This document shows, piece after piece, positions 15,695 through 24,168 of a stretch of DNA of 64,000 nt (its first letter is position 1; the number at the start of each line of letters is the position of its first letter). The DNA lies in contig NZ_SOCP01000024.1 in assembly GCF_004364325.1 (NCBI RefSeq), positions 107,930 to 171,929 of the forward strand. Direction: 5' to 3'. This stretch comes from Actinophytocola oryzae. GTDB taxonomy: Bacteria > Actinomycetota > Actinomycetes > Mycobacteriales > Pseudonocardiaceae. Under the pieces are notes generated by a model that was not told the DNA's origin, did no database searches, and worked only from the letters and a program-made list of their open reading frames with translations. A program made the position numbers and the translations under genes.

Positions 15695-16180
15695 ATGCGG
15701 ACGCACACGGTGATGGACAGCCCAGTGGGACGGTTGACGCTGGTCGCCACCGACGGAGTCCTGAGTGGCCTGTACATGGACGAGCAACGTCACCGCCCCA
15801 TGGCGGACCTGTTCGGCACTCGCGACGACACGAAGTCGATGGCGGTGAAGGAACAGCTGGAGGCCTACTTCGCGGGCACGCTGCGGGAGTTCACGGTGCC
15901 GATGACGTTCACGGGCACCGTCTTCCAACGTCGGGTATGGACAGAGCTGCGCACGATCCCGTACGGCGAGACCACCACGTACGGGGAGCTGGCGGAGCGC
16001 CTGGGCCGGCCGACGGCGGCACGAGCGGTGGGCCTGGCGAACGGCAGGAACCCGATCGGCATCATCGTCCCGTGTCACCGGGTGGTCGGCTCGACCGGCA
16101 GCCTCACCGGCTACGGCGGCGGCCTCCCGCGCAAGCGCTACCTGCTGGACTTCGAGATGGGCATCCCGTCGCTGCTGTGA
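15695..16180 (+). CDS. ogt: Methylated-DNA--[protein]-cysteine S-methyltransferase
   Basis: A 161-residue suicide repair protein that removes alkyl groups from O6-alkylguanine. The active-site motif IIVPCHRVVGSTGSLTGYGGG carries the acceptor cysteine, followed by LPRKRYLLDFE. The DNA-binding helix region FQRRVWTELRTIPYGETTTY with AARAVGLANGRNPI is intact. The start ATG 15695 matches the family N-terminus (VMDSPVGRLTLVATDGVL). The frame extends far upstream, but that part is antisense to the PEP-mutase-like gene. Confidence 0.93.
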   Translation: MRTHTVMDSPVGRLTLVATDGVLSGLYMDEQRHRPMADLFGTRDDTKSMAVKEQLEAYFAGTLREFTVPMTFTGTVFQRRVWTELRTIPYGETTTYGELAERLGRPTAARAVGLANGRNPIGIIVPCHRVVGSTGSLTGYGGGLPRKRYLLDFEMGIPSLL

Positions 16181-16186
16181 CCAGGC

Positions 16187-16705
16187 TCAGAGATACTGCC
16201 CGGTCCCGCGAATCCCGTGACCCTCGGCGGCGGCCGCTTCGGCCGACCCGGGCGGCAACCCGCGCCGCATCTGCTCCAGCTGCGCGCGAGCGGCCATCTG
16301 CTGCGCGAAGAGGGCCGTCTGGATCCCGTGGAACAAACCCTCCAGCCACCCGACCAGCTGGGCCTGCGCGATGCGCAGCTCGCCGTCCGACGGCGTGTTC
16401 CCCTCGGTGAACGGCAGCGACAGCCGCTCCAGCTCGTCCCGCAGCTCGGGGGCCAGCCCGTCCTCGAGCTCGGCGATCGACCGCTGGTGAATCTCGCGCA
16501 AACGATTGCGTGACGCCTCGTCGAGCGGTGCGGCCCGCACCTCCTCGAGCAACTGCTTGATCATCGTGCCGATGCGCATGACCTTCGCGGGCTGCTCGAC
16601 CATCTCGCCGACCTGCTCACTGCCGTCGGGCAGAGCGGCACCGGCCGGAGTCCCGTCGGGGCCTATTACCACCATCGGCTGCTCGCCGCCCTGGTCAGAG
16701 TTCAT
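16187..16705 (-). CDS. bpa: Bacterial proteasome activator Bpa/PafE
   Basis: A 172-residue helical protein matching the DUF2587/Bpa family, an ATP-independent ring that opens the actinobacterial 20S proteasome gate. Visible marks: EQPMVVIGPDGTPAG near the start, MIKQLLEEVRAAPLDEASRNR, LVGWLEGLFHGIQTALFAQQ and the C-terminal GQYL, which inserts into the proteasome alpha ring. Length is as in mycobacteria. The true start is ATG 16705; the upstream extension in frame is not conserved. Its presence implies the host has a proteasome. Confidence 0.93.
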   Translation of the reverse strand: MNSDQGGEQPMVVIGPDGTPAGAALPDGSEQVGEMVEQPAKVMRIGTMIKQLLEEVRAAPLDEASRNRLREIHQRSIAELEDGLAPELRDELERLSLPFTEGNTPSDGELRIAQAQLVGWLEGLFHGIQTALFAQQMAARAQLEQMRRGLPPGSAEAAAAEGHGIRGTGQYL

Positions 16706-16781
16706 CTGCACGGGTTCGAGAGTAGCCGTGACCCGCACCCCGCAAACGTGCGCCCCAGGCGCGACCGTACGGTGTGGTGCC

Positions 16782-17990
16782 ATGGCGTTCGACGTCGCTG
16801 CGATTCGGGGTTGGTTCCCCGCGTTGGGTGACGGCTGGATTCATCTGGACGCCCCCGCGGGCATGCAGGTACCGGAACAGGTCGCGACCGCGGTGTCCAC
16901 CGCCCTGCGCGCGCCGGTGTCCGGCCCGGGCGGCGTCTTCCCGGCCTCACAGCGCGCCGAGGCGATCGTCGACGCGGCGCGCCGGGCCATCGCCGACGTC
17001 GTCGGGTGCGATCCCGCCGGAGTCGTGCTCGGGCCCAACCCCGCCGTCCTGCTCCAGCGGCTCGCCGAGTCGGTGGGCGCGGCGTGGGTGATCGGCGACG
17101 AGGTGATCGTCTCCCGGCTCGACCACGCCCAGAACATCGCGCCATGGCTGCGGGTCGCCCAGCGTGCCGGCGCGACGACCCGCTGGGCCGAGATCGACAT
17201 CGAGACCTGCGAGCTGCCCGCGTGGCAGTACGAGGGGCTCATCAACCACCGCACGAAGGCCGTCGCCGTCACGGCCGCGTCCGGGGTGGTCGGCACGCGT
17301 CCCGACCTGGCCAAGATCACAGCCCTCGCGAAGGAAGCGGGCGCGCTCGTCGTGGTCGACGCGTCCTCGGGTGCGCCGTTCGTGCCGCTCGACATCAAGG
17401 CCGTCGGAGCCGACGTCATCGCCGTCAACGCGACCGCGTGGGGCGGCCCGACCGTCGGTGCGCTCGCGTTCGCGGACCCGGCGCTCATCGAACGGCTGCC
17501 CGCGTGCTCGCTCGCGCCGAACCAGACCGGACCGGGCAGGCTGGAGCTGGGCCAGCACGCCTACCCGCTGCTCGCGGGACTCGTCGCGTCCGTCGAGTAC
17601 CTCGCGTCCCTGGACGACGCCGCCACCGGCACCCGCCGCGAGCGCATCCAGACCTCCATCGGCTCCGCGAAGTCCTACCAGGCGGCGATGCTCGGCAAGC
17701 TGGTCTCCGAGCTGCGCGGCCTGCTGCACGTCACGGTCATCGGCGACGCGATGCGCCGCATCCCGGCGCTCGCGTTCACCGTCGCGGACATCAAGGCGTC
17801 GACCGTGATCGCGCACCTGGCCGACCGCGGCATCTGCGCGTTCGCCGACGACGTGCCCAGCGGCGTGTTCGCCGCGCTGGGCGTCGCCGAGGTGGGTGGC
17901 GCGGTCCGCCTCGGCCTCGCGCACTACACGACGTCGGTGGAGATCGACGCGCTCGTCGAGGCCGTCGCGGCGCTGACGTCGATCAGCTGA
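16782..17990 (+). CDS. Class V aminotransferase-fold protein lacking the PLP lysine
   Basis: A 402-residue protein with the overall layout of cysteine desulfurases: LGDGWIHLDAPAGMQVPEQV, EVIVSRLDHAQNIAPWLRVA, AVTAASGVVGTRPDL and a C-terminal small domain. The Schiff-base lysine, expected in a SAHK(F/W)GGP context, is replaced: the segment reads NATAWGGPTVG. The PLP-stacking region reads VDASSGAPF instead of VDGAQAxPH. It is therefore unlikely to be a normal PLP enzyme. I recall a similar lysine-less homologue in mycobacteria (the Rv3778c group), so the loss may be conserved. Start ATG 16782. Its stop overlaps the convergent gene by eight bases. Confidence 0.82.
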   Translation: MAFDVAAIRGWFPALGDGWIHLDAPAGMQVPEQVATAVSTALRAPVSGPGGVFPASQRAEAIVDAARRAIADVVGCDPAGVVLGPNPAVLLQRLAESVGAAWVIGDEVIVSRLDHAQNIAPWLRVAQRAGATTRWAEIDIETCELPAWQYEGLINHRTKAVAVTAASGVVGTRPDLAKITALAKEAGALVVVDASSGAPFVPLDIKAVGADVIAVNATAWGGPTVGALAFADPALIERLPACSLAPNQTGPGRLELGQHAYPLLAGLVASVEYLASLDDAATGTRRERIQTSIGSAKSYQAAMLGKLVSELRGLLHVTVIGDAMRRIPALAFTVADIKASTVIAHLADRGICAFADDVPSGVFAALGVAEVGGAVRLGLAHYTTSVEIDALVEAVAALTSIS

Positions 17991-18948
17991 CGCGCATGAC
18001 GACCTTGCCGTGCACGTCGCCCGCCTCGAGCATGCGGTGCGCGTCGCCCGCGTCCTGGATCGGCACGACCGCATGGGTGATCGGCCGCACGGCGCCGGAC
18101 TCGACGAGCGGCCACACGTTCGTCACCACCTCGCGGCAGATCGCGGCCTTCTCCTCGACAGGGCGGTAGCGAAGGGACGTCGCCGTCACGGTGCCGTTCT
18201 TGGCGAGCAGCTTGCCGACGTTGAGCTCACCCTTCACACCGCCTTGCATGCCGATCACGACGAGCCTGCCGAGCCGCGCGAGCACGTCCACGTTGCGGGG
18301 CAGGTACTTCGCGCCCATGTTGTCCAGCACGACGTCGGCGGAAGGCCCGAGCACCTCGACGAAGTCCTGCTCGCGGTAGTTCACCAGCACGTCGGCACCA
18401 AGCTCCCGGCATTGTTCGAGCCGCGCCGCGGAACCGGCGGTCACGGCGACCCGCGCGCCGAGCGCCTTGGCGACCTGGATCGCGTGCGAGCCGATACCGC
18501 TCGCGCCGCCGTGCACCAGGATCGTCTCGCCCGACCTCAGGCCGGCGACCATCACGACGTTCGACCACACCGTGGCTGCGACCTCCGGCAGGCCGGCCGC
18601 GGTCTCGATGTCCACAGTGGACGGAACGGGCATTACCTGACCGGCGGGCACCACGACTTTGGTGGCGTAGCCGCCACCCGCGAGCAACGCGCAGACCTCG
18701 TCGCCGACAGCGACATTCGTGACACCTTCGCCCAGCGCCGCGACCCGCCCGGAGCACTCGAGTCCCGGCACGTCGGTCACACCGGGTGGTGGCGCGTAGT
18801 TTCCTTGGCGCTGAAGCAGATCCGCCCTGTTCACGGCGGTCGCGACGACATCCAGCACAACCTCGCCTGGGCCGGGCTGTGGATCGAGCTGCTCCGTCCA
18901 GCTCAAGACTTCCGGACCGCCTGGCTCCCTGACCGTGATCGCGTACAT
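17983..18948 (-). CDS. NAD(P)H-quinone oxidoreductase (zinc-independent MDR family)
   Basis: A 321-residue medium-chain reductase of the PIG3/QorA type. The N-terminal GroES-like domain (YAITVREPGGPEVLSWTEQL, NRADLLQRQGNYAPPPG) is followed by the Rossmann nucleotide site ETILVHGGASGIGSHAIQVA and the NADPH-type region. Zinc-ligand cysteines of classical alcohol dehydrogenases are absent. The start ATG 18948 gives the family N-terminus. It probably reduces quinones or enones in the cytosol. It converges on the aminotransferase-like gene. Confidence 0.92.
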   Translation of the reverse strand: MYAITVREPGGPEVLSWTEQLDPQPGPGEVVLDVVATAVNRADLLQRQGNYAPPPGVTDVPGLECSGRVAALGEGVTNVAVGDEVCALLAGGGYATKVVVPAGQVMPVPSTVDIETAAGLPEVAATVWSNVVMVAGLRSGETILVHGGASGIGSHAIQVAKALGARVAVTAGSAARLEQCRELGADVLVNYREQDFVEVLGPSADVVLDNMGAKYLPRNVDVLARLGRLVVIGMQGGVKGELNVGKLLAKNGTVTATSLRYRPVEEKAAICREVVTNVWPLVESGAVRPITHAVVPIQDAGDAHRMLEAGDVHGKVVMRVS

Positions 18949-19098
18949 GGGAAGACGGTAAACGAGCCGGATAACAGTACGTAACCGGGTCTTGACCAGC
19001 AGCGTAGTTCGGACAAGGGTGTGCAAGCCGGGCGTGCTGATCGGGGTTCGGGGGAGATCACAGCGCCGGTGTCTGAGCCCGTGAGGAGAGGAACCTTC

Positions 19099-20637
19099 AT
19101 GCCGTCCGCCAAGACGACATTCCGAGCCGGTGTCGCGTTACTCGCGGCCGCGACCGGTCTCGGCATAGCGGCTGTGCCAGCGTCAGCGCAGACCGCGTCC
19201 CCGATCCCAGACGGTCCGGCCCTGGCCCGTCAGTTGGTCAAGAAGGTCGATGTGGCGGGTACCAACCGTCACCTGATCGCGTTGCAGCGACTGGCCGACC
19301 GAAACGGCGGCAACCGTGCCGCGGGCAGCAAGGGGCACAGCGACTCCGCTGAGTACATCGCCACCAAGCTGGAGGCGGCCGGGTACGTGGTGGACCGCCA
19401 GGAGTTCTCGTTCGTGTTCGACGAGACCCTGAGTCAGTCGCTCACCGTCAATGGTGTGGCCGTGCCGGTCATCCGGATGAGCTACAGCCAGTCCACCCCG
19501 GAGGGTGGCGTGACAAGCACCCTTGCGGTGGTGCCCCCCGACGCCACGCCGGGCTGCGAAGCGGCCGACTACACCGCGGCGGGAGCGGCCGGGAAGGTCG
19601 CGCTGGTAAGCCGCGGTTCGTGCCCGTTCGCCCAGAAGGCGGCCGCGGCCGCGGAGGCGGGCGCGGTGGCCGTGCTCGTGTACAACAACGTCCCGGGTGC
19701 CGTGAACGGCACGCTGGGCGCGCCGGACGAGAACAGCGCGCCGGCAGGCGGCATCTCGCAGGCCGACGGCCAGGCGCTGGCATCACAGAACGGCGCGCCG
19801 GTGACGCTGGACCTGCAGGGCTTCATGGAGGACCGCACCACGTACAACGTGATCGCGGAAACCCAGACGGGCCGGCACAACAACGTGGTCATGGCAGGCG
19901 CGCACCTGGACAGCGTCGCCGCGGGTCCCGGGATCAACGACAACGGCACCGGCTCGGCGGCGCTCCTGGAGACCGCACTGCAGCTGGGCAGCTCGCCCAA
20001 GGTCAACAACGCGGTGCGTTTCGCGTGGTGGAGTGCCGAGGAACTGGGCCTGGTCGGTTCCGAGTACTACGTGCAGAACCTCGACTTCGAGCAGCAGCTC
20101 GACATCGCTCTGTACCTGAACTTCGACATGATCGGCTCACCGAACGCGGGCTACTTCGTGTACGACGGCGACAACTCCGATGGCGTCGGTTCAGGCGCGG
20201 GCCCGTTCGGCTCGGCACAGATCGAGAAGGCGTTCACGGACTACTTCGACTACACGGGCGTCCCGACCCGGGGCACGGACTTCGACGGCCGCTCGGACTA
20301 CGGCGAGTTCATCCTGAACGGCATCCCGTCCGGTGGCCTGTTCACGGGTGCAGAGGTAGTAAAGACGGCCGAGCAGGCCGACCTGTGGGGTGGAATCGCA
20401 GGCGAGGCGTACGACAAGTGCTACCACTCGGCGTGCGACAACCTGGGCAACATCGACCGCGTGGCCCTGGACCGCAACTCGGACGCGATCGCGTTCGTGC
20501 TCGGTTCGTACGCGATCAGCACGGAGGACATCAACGGCGTCCCACCGCGCGCGGCACGAGCCAAGACCCGCGCGGCGCAGGCCCGCGTGGCACAGCGTTC
20601 CGTGGCCGCGGATGACCACCACGGCGCGCTGAGCTAG
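19099..20637 (+). CDS. Secreted M28-family aminopeptidase with PA domain
   Basis: A 512-residue secreted zinc peptidase. A Sec signal peptide (ATTGLG-like hydrophobic stretch ending VPASAQ) spans residues 1-31. A protease-associated insert (LVSRGSCPFAQKAAAAAEAG) precedes the M28 core. Zinc ligands are visible in AGAHLDSVAAGPGINDNGTG (His and bridging Asp), WWSAEELGLVGSEYY (Glu pair), LNFDMIGSPN (Asp) and the late KCYHSACDN (His). This is the arrangement of Streptomyces aminopeptidase S. Start ATG 19099 sits behind GAGGAGAGGAA. A strong terminator follows. Confidence 0.93.
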   Translation: MPSAKTTFRAGVALLAAATGLGIAAVPASAQTASPIPDGPALARQLVKKVDVAGTNRHLIALQRLADRNGGNRAAGSKGHSDSAEYIATKLEAAGYVVDRQEFSFVFDETLSQSLTVNGVAVPVIRMSYSQSTPEGGVTSTLAVVPPDATPGCEAADYTAAGAAGKVALVSRGSCPFAQKAAAAAEAGAVAVLVYNNVPGAVNGTLGAPDENSAPAGGISQADGQALASQNGAPVTLDLQGFMEDRTTYNVIAETQTGRHNNVVMAGAHLDSVAAGPGINDNGTGSAALLETALQLGSSPKVNNAVRFAWWSAEELGLVGSEYYVQNLDFEQQLDIALYLNFDMIGSPNAGYFVYDGDNSDGVGSGAGPFGSAQIEKAFTDYFDYTGVPTRGTDFDGRSDYGEFILNGIPSGGLFTGAEVVKTAEQADLWGGIAGEAYDKCYHSACDNLGNIDRVALDRNSDAIAFVLGSYAISTEDINGVPPRAARAKTRAAQARVAQRSVAADDHHGALS

Positions 20638-20652
20638 TACAAGGCGCGTGGA

Positions 20653-20685
20653 AAGGGGCCCGTACCTCCCCGGTACGGGCCCCTT
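20653..20685 (+). terminator. Rho-independent-type hairpin after the M28 peptidase
   Basis: A perfect 14-bp stem, AAGGGGCCCGTACC (20653-20666) and its complement (20672-20685), has a 5-base loop and starts 15 bp after the stop codon. Confidence 0.85.
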
Positions 20686-21147
20686 CGTCGGTAAGAAGTG
20701 GTGGTAGGTCCGTTGGTACCCAGACCGGCGTGGATCCCTTCCGGGCATCTCCAGAGAGCTGTCCTGATGGGAGGGATCAACATCGTCGGGGCGTGCCGGA
20801 TGTGCGTTGTGCGCACGAGCCCGCCCGAACCCTGGTGCTGCTCCGCAGTCGCGACCGAGCCGAGTTCGTCAGCCCACCCGCGGGGTCGCAGCGAACGGCG
20901 ATCCACCACGTCCTGTCCTTGACATCGCCACGGCACCACCTGCCCCTTCCCGGCTTCGCGTTTCGGTTCAACCGTGGTTCAAGCATGCACCCGTGTGCCC
21001 CCGGTCACAACCCCAAAGCAGGGTCCTGAACTGGTGAAACGCACGGTCACTATCCGAAACAGACAGTCTCCGTGAGGCCCCTGTGAGTGGCGTCGACCAC
21101 CCACACGGGCGCCCCGCCCCCACCCACACGCTACGCTGACACCCGAG
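20686..21147. other. Gene-free stretch before tRNA-Ser
   Basis: No credible gene. Short frames on both strands lack start signals and family character. TACGCT at 21132-21137 could be the -10 of the tRNA. A pair of GGTTCAA repeats lies near 20966-20980 with no obvious role. Confidence 0.5.
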
Positions 21148-22528
21148 GGAGGCGTGGCAGAGCGGCCGAATGCACCTGTCTTGAAAACAGGAGTCCTTCA
21201 CGGGACCGGGGGTTCAAATCCCTCCGCCTCCGCACAGTCTGACCAGCCTTTTCACGGTCACCCGCGCAGACTCGCGACCCCTGCTCAAGATCATGTGGTC
21301 GCGGTGTGGTCGCATCCTGCACCGCCTGCTCTGCGCGGCGCTCCGCGGCGGCAGCGTCCAGGGCGTCGCCCATCGCGTCCGCGGCCTCGGTCGCGACCTC
21401 GTGCGTGAGGTGCCCGTACAGGTCCGACGTGATCCCAATCTTGCTGTGTCGCAACATCTTCGACACGATCGCCAGCGGCACACCTGCCGCGATCAGCAGC
21501 GTCGCCGCACCATGCCGCAGGTCGTGAATGCGGATCTTGGGCAGGTCGGCGGCGGTCGTGATCGCGCGGAACCGGTTGAGCACCGTCTCGGGCCGCAGCG
21601 GTTCGCCGTTCTCCTTGGCGAACACGAGGTCGTCGCCCTCGTACTCGTCGCCCCACTCGGCGCGCTCGACCGCCTGCCGGGCGGCCTGCAGCTTGAGCGC
21701 CTCGACCACCCGGCGGGACAGCCCGACCCAGTCCGCCGACGCCATGGTCTTCGGCTCGCTGATCACCAACCGGCCACCGACCACCGACAGGGTGCGGCGG
21801 ATGTACATCCGGCGGCCGTCGAGGTCGACATCGGACCAGCGCACCGCGAGCGCCTCACCGCGTCGCAGACCGCACCCGGCGATCACCTCGAACAGCGTGC
21901 CGAGCCGGTCGCCAGACGCTCCCTCGAGGAAGGCCGCGAGCTGGCCGGCCGACCACGGAATGCGCTCCTCGCTGTCGACGGGCTGCCGCACGACGTGCTC
22001 GACGACGTTGTGCGGCAGGCGCCGCTGCTTCACCGCGTCGGTGAGCGCGCTCGACAGGCACGACAGGATGCGGTTCACGGTGACCGCGCCACGGCCGGCC
22101 TCGACGAGATCCTCGGCGAAGTCCCGCACGTGATCGTGATCGAGGTGTTCGAGCCGGTGCGGGCCGAGCGCCGGGATGATGTCCTGCTCGACGTACCGAC
22201 GGTAGTCGTCCATCGTCTTCGCCTTGCGCTGCAAGGCTTTCTCAGTGAGCCAGCCGGTCAGGTAGGCGGCGACCGTCTCGCGGTCGTTCACCTTGACCCG
22301 CAGTCGGGTGCGGTCGAGCACGTCGTCGAGCGCCTTCTGCGCGGCCCGCTTGGTCTCGTGGCCACCGCGCCGCAGCGTCTTCCGCTTGCCGTCCACAGTG
22401 GGCACATCAACGGCGTAGTACCAGACGCCGTGCTTCGCGTTCGACGCCAGCTGTGGGCACGCCGTGCCGAGCTGCTTCCCGTCCACGCGGCACGCGCACC
22501 GCCGGTAGACCCGACCCTTGCCGCTCAT
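21131..22528 (-). CDS. int: Tyrosine integrase (site-specific recombinase)
   Basis: A 465-residue phage/ICE-type integrase. The N-terminus is a cysteine-containing arm-binding region (residues 1-75), then a SAM-like core-binding domain (about 85-175). Catalytic residues are visible: Arg in AGCGLRRGEAL (222/223), HDLRHG (H335, R338), LRHSKI (H361) and the nucleophile in TSDLYGHL (Y371). The reading frame continues through attL: residues about 432-449 are read from the core and 450-465 from the antisense strand of the host tRNA and its flank. In the excised circle the tail would instead end SKDPDVPGNDA. It overlaps the repressor-like gene upstream by 4 bp (ATGA). Confidence 0.95.
   Translation of the reverse strand: MSGKGRVYRRCACRVDGKQLGTACPQLASNAKHGVWYYAVDVPTVDGKRKTLRRGGHETKRAAQKALDDVLDRTRLRVKVNDRETVAAYLTGWLTEKALQRKAKTMDDYRRYVEQDIIPALGPHRLEHLDHDHVRDFAEDLVEAGRGAVTVNRILSCLSSALTDAVKQRRLPHNVVEHVVRQPVDSEERIPWSAGQLAAFLEGASGDRLGTLFEVIAGCGLRRGEALAVRWSDVDLDGRRMYIRRTLSVVGGRLVISEPKTMASADWVGLSRRVVEALKLQAARQAVERAEWGDEYEGDDLVFAKENGEPLRPETVLNRFRAITTAADLPKIRIHDLRHGAATLLIAAGVPLAIVSKMLRHSKIGITSDLYGHLTHEVATEAADAMGDALDAAAAERRAEQAVQDATTPRPHDLEQGSRVCAGDREKAGQTVRRRRDLNPRSREGLLFSRQVHSAALPRLPRVSA
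21148..21232 (+). tRNA. tRNA-Ser(TGA)
   Basis: An 85-nt cloverleaf with a long variable arm, as expected for serine. The acceptor GGAGGCG pairs with CGCCTCC (21225-21231), with discriminator G at 21232. The anticodon stem CCTGT/ACAGG encloses the loop CTTGAAA, giving anticodon TGA. The T arm contains GGTTCAAATCC. CCA is not encoded. The 3' half is the attachment site for the element to the right, and the gene stays intact after integration because the element supplies an identical 3' end. Confidence 0.96.
21180..21233. repeat. attL core within tRNA-Ser
   Basis: A 54-bp block from the anticodon loop to one base past the tRNA 3' end is repeated exactly at 37144-37197 and with 3 mismatches at 38796-38849. 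It marks the left junction of the integrated element. Confidence 0.92.
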
Positions 22529-23184
22529 CTGCCCAACGCCTCCCTGAGTTCCTGTTCGAGCTGCTGCGTGAAGTTGCGCTGCCGGGACGCGGCACCCGTC
22601 GACCCCGGGTCGCCCACGTCGCCGACACGGTCACGCCGTTCCTCGGTCGCGGTCTGGCCGTAGAGGCTCTGCGCCGCCTGGATCACCGTCCGCACGATCT
22701 CCCTGTCGGTGGCGTCCAGGCCGAGACGGTCGGCGATCTCAGCCGCGACCGGATCAGCCCTCGCCGGGTCGTCCAGGTTCCAGTCCGGAACCTGGCCCCG
22801 CGCCAGGGCGCCTGCGAGGCCATCGCGCGGGATGAACGCGCGCTCGCTGAAGCGGACATCACCGGCGCCCTTGATCAGCTCATGGATCGGTACGACGAGC
22901 ACGATGGCGAGCTGCACCAACTCGGCGAGCGTCGCCGACTCCCGTTCCCCGCTCTCCAGCGCGAATACCCGCCCCTTGGTCCAGCGGTCCCCAAGGGTGC
23001 TGAGCATCCGCGCGAGTTCAGCCTGCGTGACCCCCCGCTCGGTGCGTCGACGGCGGACGACCTCACCGACGGCCGCCCCGATCGAGATGACCGAGTCGTC
23101 CGTACCGGCCGCCCCGATCCAGCCGGGCAGCGCTTCCGCGTGCGGAACCTGAATGCCCGTTGTCTTGCCTCGCGCCTTGCCCAT
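22525..23184 (-). CDS. XRE-family regulator, probable element repressor
   Basis: A 219-residue protein with a helix-turn-helix at about residues 38-95 (AVGEVVRRRRTERGVTQAEL, then a segment with GDRWTKGRVFALESGERESA). The C-terminal half is helical (DATDREIVRTVIQAAQSLYG). The start ATG 23184 gives MGKARGKTTG; the longer frame crosses the divergent promoter region and is rejected. It overlaps the integrase start by 4 bp, so repressor and integrase form one transcript. It faces a small HTH gene across a 131-bp region, the classic layout of a lysogeny switch. Confidence 0.85.
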   Translation of the reverse strand: MGKARGKTTGIQVPHAEALPGWIGAAGTDDSVISIGAAVGEVVRRRRTERGVTQAELARMLSTLGDRWTKGRVFALESGERESATLAELVQLAIVLVVPIHELIKGAGDVRFSERAFIPRDGLAGALARGQVPDWNLDDPARADPVAAEIADRLGLDATDREIVRTVIQAAQSLYGQTATEERRDRVGDVGDPGSTGAASRQRNFTQQLEQELREALGR

Positions 23185-23251
23185 GACCGGCACCGTACCG
23201 ACTCGACAGGCCGGATGGCAATGACCGTAGGGTATGAACTTGACGGTCGGG

Positions 23252-23280
23252 TTGACACGAACTCTGACGGGTGGCAATCT
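23252..23280 (+). promoter_or_regulatory. Promoter for the rightward gene block of the element
   Basis: TTGACA (23252-23257), a 17-bp spacer and CAATCT (23275-23280) make a good sigma-70-type promoter upstream of the HTH gene at 23316. A second TTGACG lies at 23240. TGACGG occurs twice (23241 and about 23265), with GTCAG as its inverse near 23300, as possible operators. Confidence 0.6.
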
Positions 23281-23315
23281 CAGAGACCTGATCAACCGAA
23301 CTGTCAGGAGGTGCC

Positions 23316-23525
23316 GTGCTCACGAAGCTACGTGCGTGGCGCACAGCCCAGGGCTACACACTCGCGGAGGTCGCCGGCCTCACAGGTCTGTCCGAGGCGA
23401 TGCTCAGTCGTGTCGAGACGAGACAGCGGAACCTTGCCCCGCGCCAGCGGGTCGTTATGGCCCGTCGGCTCGGCGTCCAGGTCGCCGAGCTGTTCGAGGT
23501 CGAGCCGCTGGAAGTGTCCGCGTGA
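23316..23525 (+). CDS. Small XRE helix-turn-helix protein (Cro-like)
   Basis: A 69-residue protein consisting of one HTH_3 domain: KLRAWRTAQGYTLAEVAGLT, then GLSEAMLSRVETRQRNLAPR. Start GTG 23316 behind AGGAGGTGCC. It is divergent from the larger repressor-like gene and overlaps the next gene by 4 bp, which suits a Cro or early-gene activator. Confidence 0.82.
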   Translation: MLTKLRAWRTAQGYTLAEVAGLTGLSEAMLSRVETRQRNLAPRQRVVMARRLGVQVAELFEVEPLEVSA

Positions 23526-23743
23526 CCGGCCGGACCGCCGCCGAGATCCTCGCCGACGCGGGCCCCACTGTGTCCATCCCCGAGGCTGCCACCGTGCTCG
23601 GGATCTCCCGCGGGCACGGCTACGCGCTCGCTGGCCGCGGCGAACTCGAAGCGGTCGGCGTTCGCGTGCTCCGACTCGGCGCCCGCTGGCGCGTGCCGAC
23701 CGCCGACCTTCGCCGCGTGCTCGGCGTCGACACGGCGGCCTGA
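23522..23743 (+). CDS. xis: Excisionase-like DNA-binding protein
   Basis: A 73-residue protein with a winged MerR/excisionase-type HTH: TVSIPEAATVLGISRGHGYA, then ALAGRGELEAVGVRVLRLGARW-type wing and VPTADLRRVLG. Start GTG 23522 overlaps the preceding stop. Size, fold and position in the early block fit a recombination directionality factor, though similar proteins can be regulators. Confidence 0.75.
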   Translation: MTGRTAAEILADAGPTVSIPEAATVLGISRGHGYALAGRGELEAVGVRVLRLGARWRVPTADLRRVLGVDTAA

Positions 23744-23892
23744 CCCGAGATGTCCACACCCCACCACCAACGCAGCACCCGCCGCCCGGCCAGCGGCACC
23801 ACCAACCAGCACGCCGCCCGACCACATCACCACCGCGGCCAACCAACCCCGGCAGGCTCCCACCCTCCACTGCCCGGGCCACGGAGCAACAA

Positions 23893-24168
23893 GTGTCCAC
23901 ACGCGACAGAAGGCGCCCCGCTCACACGGGACGCCTTCCGCTGAACCCCACCACACCGCAGCACGACCAACAGGCCCCAACCTACGGAGCGCGTGTCACG
24001 GACGACCGCGCCGAGTTCGAGGCACGCCGCGCCGCCGCCATGCCCGCCAGGCACGCGCAGCGGCTCCGCAACCTCGCCGCCAGCCCCGACGCCCGCCAGC
24101 GCCTCGCCGACACACCGGTGTTCGCGCCCCTGTTCCTCGAACCCCAGGACGGTGATCGCAGTGAGTGA
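23893..24168 (+). CDS. Small hypothetical protein of the element
   Basis: A 91-residue protein starting at GTG 23893. The second half is a charged amphipathic region (DDRAEFEARRAAAMPARHAQ, RLRNLAASPDARQRLADTPV). No known domain. It overlaps the next gene (GTGAGTGA) within the early operon. The 150 bp between it and the excisionase gene is Pro/His-rich in all frames and I see no gene there. Confidence 0.6.
   Translation: MSTRDRRRPAHTGRLPLNPTTPQHDQQAPTYGARVTDDRAEFEARRAAAMPARHAQRLRNLAASPDARQRLADTPVFAPLFLEPQDGDRSE

Noticed and set aside
20634..20939. 101-codon minus-strand ORF after the M28 peptidase
   Set aside because: It runs through a terminator hairpin and lacks a start signal or recognisable sequence.
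21293..22663. 456-codon plus-strand open frame
   Set aside because: It is antisense to the integrase, whose catalytic residues are all present on the minus strand.
23750..23944. 64-codon ORF after the excisionase gene
   Set aside because: It is a Pro/His/Thr low-complexity product overlapping the better-supported frame starting at 23893.
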